NCBI GenBank assembly: GCA_934045075.1
Contig: OW203730.1
Coordinates: 7,924,285-7,988,284, forward strand
Source of the DNA: Yponomeuta sedellus
Lineage: Eukaryota > Arthropoda > Insecta > Lepidoptera > Yponomeutidae
DNA length: 64,000 bases
Direction: 5' to 3'
Shown here one piece after another: positions 57,035 through 64,000 of this stretch. How positions within the stretch are numbered: position 1 is the first letter of the stretch; the number at the start of each line of letters is the position of its first letter. The notes under the pieces are model-generated. The model was not told the origin of the DNA. It did not search any database and was given only the letters and a program-made list of their open reading frames with translations. The translations under genes and the position numbers were made by a program.

Positions 57035-57288
57035 ATCGTGAGGAAACCCGCGGCTTGATTGGCTCCGCACGTATTGACTAGTCTTTCCTGTGTGCTAGGC
57101 CGACTAAGCTGTCAGGATGGTATAGGTGCTGGGCAAGCCTACACCATCTATAAAAACCATGTCCCAGGCACTACAGCATCGAAGTGGTCCCGTCACCCAT
57201 CTAGTCTGAGTGAAGATTCTACTGGACGCTGTATAAATCATCTCATTAAGTAGATGCAAAAAAGCCAATATTATTATTATTAACGACT
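57035..57288 (+). repeat. tRNA-SINE type A, body and tail
   Basis: ATCGTGAGGAAACCCGCGGC, GTCAGGATGGTATAGGTGCT, GACGCTGTATAAATCATCTC and an (ATT)n tail. The tRNA head is missing. Confidence 0.8.
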
Positions 57289-57290
57289 AA

Positions 57291-57560
57291 TGTATGTTGA
57301 TGAAGTCAATGAGATCACACAGATCTCTGTCACTTCATCAACATACAGGTCGTTGCATGATCGCTCTCCCTTTTTAAGTACTTTTTATCTTGCCCTTTGC
57401 AAATATAACATCTATTTGATAGAAACATGGATGTCCATGTTTCTATCAAATATATCAAATAGATCACCTGGCACATCCCTTATCGGCCCTTTTGCTCAAA
57501 TTTACTAAATATATTTCTTACGGCATTCTTTTTACCTTCGTAATATTCCTATTTCTATTC
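57291..57560 (-). repeat. LINE C-terminal fragment interrupted by two hairpins
   Basis: Related to 20100-20410 (AAGTACTTTTTATCTTGCCC). Contains inverted repeats 57291-57306/57332-57347 and ATTTGATAGAAACATGGA at 57414-57431, mirrored at 57434-57451. Confidence 0.6.
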
Positions 57561-57634
57561 TAGTCACTACAGGCTTTTTCTGTCTACAACTTTCTGTAAT
57601 CAAATTATTTTGTACCCTGTGTTCAATACCAATG

Positions 57635-57835
57635 GATCATCATCATCAACCCATTATGTCCACCAACCCATTTCTTCCCTGAGGAAGGTATAGGCCATGC
57701 TCCACCACGTGGGCCAAGTCCGGATTGGCCGAAGCTGCCCTAAGGCTTCTGATATGACTTAACGACTACTATCTAACAATGGCAGCCGGCACCAACTGAT
57801 TAACGTGCCTTGTAAAGCCTGGAACCACTCCGCTC
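57635..57835 (-). repeat. 5S-like SINE, subfamily 2, deleted
   Basis: CATCATCAACCCATTATGTC, GAGGAAGGTATAGGCCATGC, GGCAGCCGGCACCAACTGAT. Confidence 0.6.
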
Positions 57836-57899
57836 AATGCCAATAAATAAGGGCTAAAAAATAAGCGCTGAGAAATACTGAAATTTTATATTTTAAGTT

Positions 57900-58165
57900 T
57901 TAGTCAGTTGTATTTGTGTCCCAATGCTGGTCAAAGGCATGAGCTTCCAGCCTTCCTTGTCTTGAGCAATCGCCTCTCATCCGGGCAAGAAGATTGAGAA
58001 ATCACTCCACCATCTCAGCTTTGTCTGACCACGTCTGCGATAACCGTTGCGTGGAACCCATTTAGTGGCAATTTTTGCCTCTCTGTCCAGGTTCAAACGA
58101 ATGAAGTTACCCAGTTCCACTTGAGTGTTTGAGTCTCAGCTCCAACAGCAGCGATTTTGGTTTTG
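57900..58165 (-). repeat. LINE C-terminal fragment, decayed
   Basis: Minus codons NLDREAKIATKWVPRNGYR, then the RRRGQTKLRW-like block and IAQDKEGWKL, the ORF2 tail layout of 16405-16680 with stops. Confidence 0.55.
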
Positions 58166-59148
58166 TTTATTTTAAGTAAATTATCCACTCTTTTGCTACG
58201 ATAGATCTTTTTATAATTTTACTTTTGTTTTTAGTTTCACAACCAGTGGTCAATATAAAACGACCCTTTTCAAAAATTCTAAAGGACAGTTAAAGACAGT
58301 TTTTGAGTCATTTCTCATGTAATGTCCTGTTAAAAGTATCATAAAAACGTTTTTAAAGAGGTTTTTATTAGTATACAAAAGGATTCTACGACTTAATTAA
58401 TGAGTAATCATTATTAAATATTGAAGCCGTTAGTAAGTGAAACCAATGTAAATACAACTAATACCAGAGACAACAGTTGTAAATACAACATCAATACGAA
58501 ATATCTCTTATCACAAATCCACTTGAATGAATATTGAATACATAATAATTATATCGGTTAAAGAGTTTGCCTGCAAATTATCGCGTAGCAAAGCAGAACT
58601 GCAGCAGTACGTGGCCAATAAAACCGTAGCACTAGCTACATTATTTGTAGCGCGCTACGAGATACGTAGCACTGTAATGCTCGTAGCAACATCAGCTAGA
58701 TGTCTCGGTTGATTTTTCCTTTCATTGTTGGAGTTATGATTTGAAAAACAGTGTATTCAATTCACGGATCAAAGTTATTGTCCCATACATCTCTCTAACC
58801 CATGAATAGAGCTTACTGCTGAGAAAACAGTGAGAAATGTTTTATTTAAAAACCATAACACAAGCTACAAAATAGACAATGTTAAATGTTAAAAATTAAA
58901 AATTTGCTTTATAATTACGAAATACACTTTTAGATTCTTAATTTGCGCACGAGCTAACTGAGAACATTTAAGTTTATAATAATAACTATACAAGGCGGTG
59001 GCAATGTGTGTTACGAGTATGATCACAAAGAGGCCTTAGCATTATTGTTACTGCTTTTTGACAGGGCCTGCGCATGACGGAAAAATATACATATACTAAC
59101 GACTTCACAAAGGCTGTTTTAGCCTTGGACCTATTCTCAGACCTATCA
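58166..59148. other. unassigned
   Basis: No gene. A 61-codon frame at 58527-58712 is unrecognised. Confidence 0.35.
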
Positions 59149-59480
59149 TCTCATGCTGAGACGCAGGCGACGCAGCACAACGCAGCGCAGGGCAGCGCAG
59201 ACTTTGTAAAGCGTGGAACGTCTGAAGCGTATTTACTAACAATTTTGTTGTAAAGACAGAACATTTAATTGAAATAGTTGACTGTGAACCTTGTTTGTAT
59301 GATCGTCCAGACTATTGAAAAAAAACATTGAAGGAGTTATTATGGGTGAGAATTGCCAAAGAATGAAACGAATAGTTGCGTCGCAGCATGCGGTGGGGGC
59401 CTATATCTGACTCAACTGCCCTGCTCTGTACTGAACTGTGTTGCGCTGTGCTGCGTTGCCTGCATCTCAGCATGCGCCCA
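59149..59480. repeat. Imperfect inverted repeat of CAGC/GCAG-rich arms
   Basis: CATGCTGAGACGCAGGCGAC..GCAGCACAACGC (59152-59205) is mirrored by GCGTTGCCTGCATCTCAGCATG (about 59425-59475), with a ~220-bp loop. Confidence 0.6.
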
Positions 59481-59529
59481 GCCTTATTTGCGTGCTGACA
59501 AAACACAAGCGACTTAACTATGGTCTTTC

Positions 59530-59690
59530 TGAATTACGGCATTGCGCTTACGATCGATGAGTGCAAGGCCCAGCCTAGCCTTGCTTAGCACTCTGCATGG
59601 CTCTCTGTCCAACTTCGATCGTATCCGTATGGGCTTTGGTAAGACACCATGTTTCGGCACCATATGTAAGAGTGGAGGCTAGTAATTAAG
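59530..59690 (-). repeat. LINE fragment, YGAETWCLTK region
   Basis: Minus frame STLTYGAETWCLTKAHTDTI then EVGQRAMQSAK, the reverse-transcriptase thumb region of non-LTR elements. Confidence 0.6.
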
Positions 59691-59812
59691 TTTAAAAACC
59701 TTTTTAGAAGCTAAAAATTCCACCCATGCCGGGTCTCAAACCCGCGACCTCTGGCTAACTGTGCCAAATAGGTTTTTAAAATTGTCCTTAGCACGGGTTA
59801 GTGCATTAAACA
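59691..59812 (+). repeat. Foldback tRNA-SINE, short copy
   Basis: TTTAAAAACCTTTTTAGAAG, antisense tRNA 3' half to CTGTGCC, then AAATAGGTTTTTAAAATTG and the tail. Confidence 0.8.
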
Positions 59813-60024
59813 GAATACAGTGACTAATTTATTCGACGTTCGGTCATATAATGATAAGTCGAGAACTCTTTTTTTGACACCCAGAAAAAAAAAAGAATTA
59901 CAATCAAGATTTTTTTTTCATAATAACATTTATTCATCATTTATAATAACATTAATTAAACATTTAATACACCTTCATTCACTCATTTAATAATTCACTT
60001 ATTTACTCATTAATTTGAAGCACT

Positions 60025-60385
60025 TGTAGCCTAGTGGTACCGGATGATTGGAATCAAGCACTTGGGTTAACCAACAACATTCGCGGTCTGGTACTGGATG
60101 GGTAAACATCCCGTGACTACTGCAAGTGGCATTTTTTCCGAGTGCTTACGTGCTTTACACGGCACATTAAGCCTTTGGTGCCGGCTGGCATGTACTGGCA
60201 GTCGATAAGCCATGTCAGAGGCCTCATGGGCGGCTTGACAACTTCTGACAGTAAAGCCCGCCACTGTTTTACAATCCTCCAGCAACCCGCACTTGGCCAC
60301 CGTGGTGGAGTATAGCCTTACCCTTCTTCGATGCAGGAAGAGATACGTGCGTCAGTAGTGGGGACATATAACGTTTTCATATCAA
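60025..60385 (+). repeat. 5S-like SINE, near full length
   Basis: GTAGCCTAGTGGTACCGG, TTGGGTTAACCAACAACATT, GCGGTCTGGTACTGGATGGG through to TAGTGGGGACATATAACG. Confidence 0.7.
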
Positions 60386-60904
60386 CAACTCGTTCATTTG
60401 TTTGTTGGTTTATTTGCCCGCTGGCTCCCACACTTATTTACACACTCACTCGTATATTAATTTATTCATTTATTTATTTATTTGCTCACAGTACGCAGAG
60501 GCTGACTAGATTAGTCTGCACACTAGTTTCACGATCCCATTATCAAACAAAGCGACCCAGACCATAATCACAGCCAACACTCCTAAAAAGTTACGAGCAT
60601 TACCCAACAAAAGTGGCCTTCACAATTACTCAAGCTGATAACCTCAGTAAAGATTAAAATTTCACGTACAACTCTCCGCGGGGTAACATTGTCGCGTGGA
60701 AGCTTATCACAGCCTTAGCCGGGGATATATGAGTTTGAGTCCACTTACAAAAATAGTAGCTGCAGAAGATCTACAGTAAACTGCTAATGTTATACTATTT
60801 TCTATTCTTGCTCTTTCAGTTTCTTTTCGATTCCAGTCTTCAAATATTGTTCATCCTCAATTGGTTGTCATATCGAGGAAATTTTATTTTACTGCCTCGT
60901 TGGT
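60386..60904. other. unassigned
   Basis: Contains (TTTA)4 near 60467. No gene. Confidence 0.35.
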
Positions 60905-61290
60905 TTAGCCTTATCACGTCTGATTGCCACGCCTGAGGTCGTTGGTTTGATTCCCACTGGGGCTGCCGTACGTTTGCCTCAGTCTGGGTGTATTGCCAAG
61001 ATCGTCACAAGTATAAATATGCTTGCGATGATCTTGGCTACGATAGCACAAATAGTTATTTTAAAATGCATTTTATCAATTGCTTAATCTACAAATTGTT
61101 TCATATGTTGTCGACTTAGACAAAAATAAATTATCGGAACATTTCTCCTATTTCGTTTGTAAAACACTAACTATATTCTTATGTATTTTGAAAGATCCTG
61201 GCTACCCATAGCACAGGGAATCATAGTTTAGAAGCCAGTAACCATTTTTGTAACCGTTTAACAATAAAGTTTTTTAATTTCATTTCATTC
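60905..61290 (+). repeat. tRNA-SINE with AATAAAG/TTTCATTTCA tail
   Basis: A/B boxes TTGGTTTAGCCTTA and GTTGGTTTGATTCCCACTGG, then ATCGTCACAAGTATAAATAT, ending AACAATAAAGTTTTTTAAT and TTTCATTTCATTC. Confidence 0.5.
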
Positions 61291-61707
61291 ACTTTGCCTG
61301 AGCTTTTTTGCCCCGTCTGAGATTTTATATTTGACAGTCTCTGCTGCACATGAGCCTCCCCTAACACGTTACTTCTTTCTGACTTTGACCATTCTTATCT
61401 ACCAGCTACCCATAGCCATCTAACTTAGATCATAGGTCCAACAAGCTGGTAGGCATCCTACATCGCGTTTGCCATTTCGTCGTCTCCATTCTAACAAACA
61501 AACTGAAAATTAAAAGAAATGAAATTTCTTTGGCTGAAGAAGAAACCATTTGCATTGCTTTACACTGTTTCTTAAACTTAAAATATTTATGGAGATGTAA
61601 TGTCGTTGAGGTTTCAGAATATTAAAGTAACTGTTCTTTGACTGAGTGACCAGCTCACTGCCACTTCAACTTACTAATTTTATTATAAAAAGTCTGACGC
61701 ACGCAAA
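61291..61707. other. unassigned
   Basis: A short LINE-like scrap (GACCAGCTCACTGCCACTTC) lies at about 61650; otherwise nothing. Confidence 0.35.
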
Positions 61708-62081
61708 GCGACTTCGATAACGTTATCAACCCTTGTATGTCCCCACTGCTGGGACACGGGTCTCTTTCTGCATTGCAAGAAGGTTAGACTACTGGGGCCA
61801 AGTCCGGTTTGGTGGAGGATTGTAAGACAGTGGCGGGCCTTACTGTCAGAACTTATCAAGCCACCCATAAGGCCTCGGACATGGCTTAACGACTGCCATT
61901 ATATGACAGCTGGCCCAACGACTTAACGTGCCTTGCGAAGCACGGAAGCGCTCGGAAAAATGCCACTAGCAATAGTCACGGGACGCTCACCCATCCCGTC
62001 CCCGGACCGCACCTGTTGTTGCTTAACCAAGTGATTGATTCCAATCACTCGCTTCGCCTAGGCCACGAGCGACTTTGATAA
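61708..62081 (-). repeat. 5S-like SINE, full length with target duplication
   Basis: GCGACTTCGATAA at 61708-61720 and GCGACTTTGATAA at 62069-62081 form a 13-bp target duplication with one mismatch. The 348-bp insert on minus runs GCTCGTGGCCTAGGCGAAGC, TTAAGCAACAACAGGTGCGG, GATGGGTGAGCG to GGGACATACAAGGGTTGATA. It defines both ends of the family. Confidence 0.8.
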
Positions 62082-62399
62082 AGGAGTATTGAAGTCGAAC
62101 TACTGATCCTTCTATATAAATTTGTGCAAGCGTCAGCTCACCGAGCGCGCAATGAACTTTACGGTCGCCAAGTGCATTTACTCAGGTCACCATTCTTATG
62201 CAGCTAATAGTCTGGGACCCGACCCTACCCTACTCTACCCTAGGGACTACCACATTAAGGGTAATGGCCGACCGTACGAACTTGCACCTGACTTCGTATT
62301 TTTCTTTCAGTGACCCCTTTGTACTTAATTATAGTATTATTAGCTGGTCTCTTAAGCGTTATATTAAGCTTGCCTAAATCGCAGTTCAAAAAATATGTT
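62082..62399. other. unassigned
   Basis: A 63-codon frame at 62122-62313 lacks support. Contains CCCTACCCTACTCTACCCTA. Confidence 0.35.
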
Positions 62400-62458
62400 A
62401 AGTTTGAATTGTAACGTTCATTAAGCCGCAGTTTCTGTGCTACTTTGAATAAAACCTT
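62400..62458 (+). repeat. LINE 3' end feeding the pentanucleotide array
   Basis: AACGTTCATTAAGCCGCAGT and CTACTTTGAATAAAACCTTT match the reverse of 49603-49660. Confidence 0.7.
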
Positions 62459-62957
62459 TTCATTTCGTTTCGTTTCGTTTCGTTTCGTTTCGTTTCGTTT
62501 CGTTTCGTTTCGTTTCGTTTCGTTTCGTTTCGTTTCGTTTCGTTTCGTTTCGTTTCGTTTCGTTTCGTTTCGTTTCGTTCCGTTCCGTTCCGTTCCGTTC
62601 CGTTCCGTTCCGTTCCGTTCCGTTCCGTTCCGTTCCGTTCCGTTCCGTTCCGTTCCGTTCCGTTCCGTTCCGTTCCGTTCCGTTCCGTTCCGTTCCGTTC
62701 CGTTCCGTTCCGTTCCGTTCCGTTCCGTTCCGTTCCGTTCCGTTCCGTTCCGTTCCGTTCCGTTCCGTTCCGTTCCGTTCCGTTCCGTTCCGTTCCGTTC
62801 CGTTCCGTTCCGTTCCGTTCCGTCCCGTCCCGTTCCGTTACGTTCCGGTCCGTTCCGTTCCGTTCCGTTCCGTTCCGTTCCATTCCGTTCCGTTCCGTTC
62901 CGTTCCGTTCCGTTCCGTCCGTTTCGTTCCGTTCCGTTCCGTTTCGTTTCATTTCAT
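62459..62957. repeat. Compound (TTTCG)n-(TTCCG)n microsatellite
   Basis: TTTCG on the left, TTCCG core with a few variants near 62822-62920, TTTCG and TTTCA at the right edge. Arg/Phe/Ser and Asn/Gly/Thr frames are artefacts. Confidence 0.98.
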
Positions 62958-63040
62958 TATTTTGCCATTTAATAAGCCTACGACTCATTCTCAGACTTAC
63001 CAAATATGCACAAATGAATAGTTATATATTAATCAAGTCT

Positions 63041-63145
63041 AATCACGATTATTTCTACAGTCTAGCCGAGACCACGGCAACTGTGACGCTACCGAAACGT
63101 CAAGAAATAAGGTAATTACGTTTTACATAATCAATAATCGTGATT
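63041..63145. mobile_element. Short inverted-end element with CCGAAACGTC core
   Basis: AATCACGATTATT at 63041-63053 mirrors 63133-63145, enclosing GTGACGCTACCGAAACGTCA. Compare 25019-25163. Confidence 0.5.
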
Positions 63146-63191
63146 TATGCTTTTCATGTATGCTACTGTTTTGTTTGTTTATGATTTCTTC

Positions 63192-63375
63192 AAAAAACCT
63201 ATTTAGAGGCTAAAAATTTCACCCATGCCGGGATTTGAACCCGCAACCTCTGGCTACACGGATAACCAGAGGTTGCGGGTTCGAATCCCGGCATGGGTGA
63301 AATTTTTAGCCTCTAAATAGGTTTTTAAATTTGTCCTTAGCACGGGTTAGTGCATTAAAAATAAAAATAGTATAA
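63192..63375. repeat. Foldback tRNA-SINE, compact palindrome
   Basis: The left arm to ACCTCTGGCTA is followed at once by CACGGATAACCAGAGGTTGC, giving ~65-bp arms with almost no loop. It ends in the standard tail TTAGTGCATTAAAAATAAAA. Confidence 0.85.
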
Positions 63376-63472
63376 TTATGATTTCTTCGTGCTGTGACTT
63401 GTAACTAGATTCCTATGGCTTCACGTTGTAAACGTGTGTGTGTCTTATGTAAATAGTTGATTTATCTTTCTA

Positions 63473-64000
<528 letters not shown>

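Overview
The window looks like an intergenic or intronic stretch of an insect nuclear genome, most probably a moth or butterfly. It is AT-rich and has no operons or ribosome binding sites. It is packed with short tRNA-derived retroposons, 3'-truncated non-LTR (LINE) fragments and long tetra- and pentanucleotide arrays. Several fragments are repeats I recognise from lepidopteran genomes: SINE bodies with the 'gaaggaaaacatcgtgagg' block, LINE C-terminal tails ending in 'AYAQQW', and LINE 3' ends of the 'GGTTGTCTG..AGAG..AATAAAG' type. No intact host gene is visible. Most long open frames are read-through of microsatellites or shadows of repeats.

The only multi-exon gene is on the minus strand at 41041-44940. 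Three small exons with consensus splice sites encode a THAP zinc finger and a linker. A fourth exon of 1.14 kb encodes the C-terminal part of a P-element/THAP9-type transposase. It is broken by one in-frame TAG immediately before the D-P-L-E-N-F-F motif. The catalytic middle of the protein is not found, and intron 3 is mostly a 1.6-kb (AAAT)n array.

Layout. 0-5 kb: tRNA-SINEs, an inverted SINE pair, a perfect hairpin, a 5S-like SINE and an (AACG)n array. 5-17 kb: mostly unrecognised sequence with two opposite copies of a ~406-bp SINE (both with 13-bp target duplications), two opposite copies of an unclassified ~465-bp repeat, LINE tails and a ~540-bp element with terminal inverted repeats. 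17-28 kb: (GGTA)n, (CATA)n and (ACGG)n arrays beside LINE 3' ends, plus further SINEs. 28-41 kb: foldback SINEs, a 443-bp transposon with 44-bp perfect terminal inverted repeats and a 10-bp target duplication, a ~970-bp inverted-repeat element and a (CGTTC)n array. 41-45 kb: the THAP/P-like pseudogene. 45-64 kb: scattered SINE and LINE pieces, perfect short palindromes, (TTTCG/TTCCG)n, and a (CTGT)n array that runs off the window end.

Three signals stand out. One SINE family carries its tRNA-like segment antisense to its own A-rich tail, so copies fold back on themselves. A second, abundant SINE family has a head resembling the internal promoter of 5S rRNA. The compound microsatellites share a layout: AT-richer units at the edges and G/C-shifted units in the core. 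All family assignments come from reading the sequence; no database search was made.
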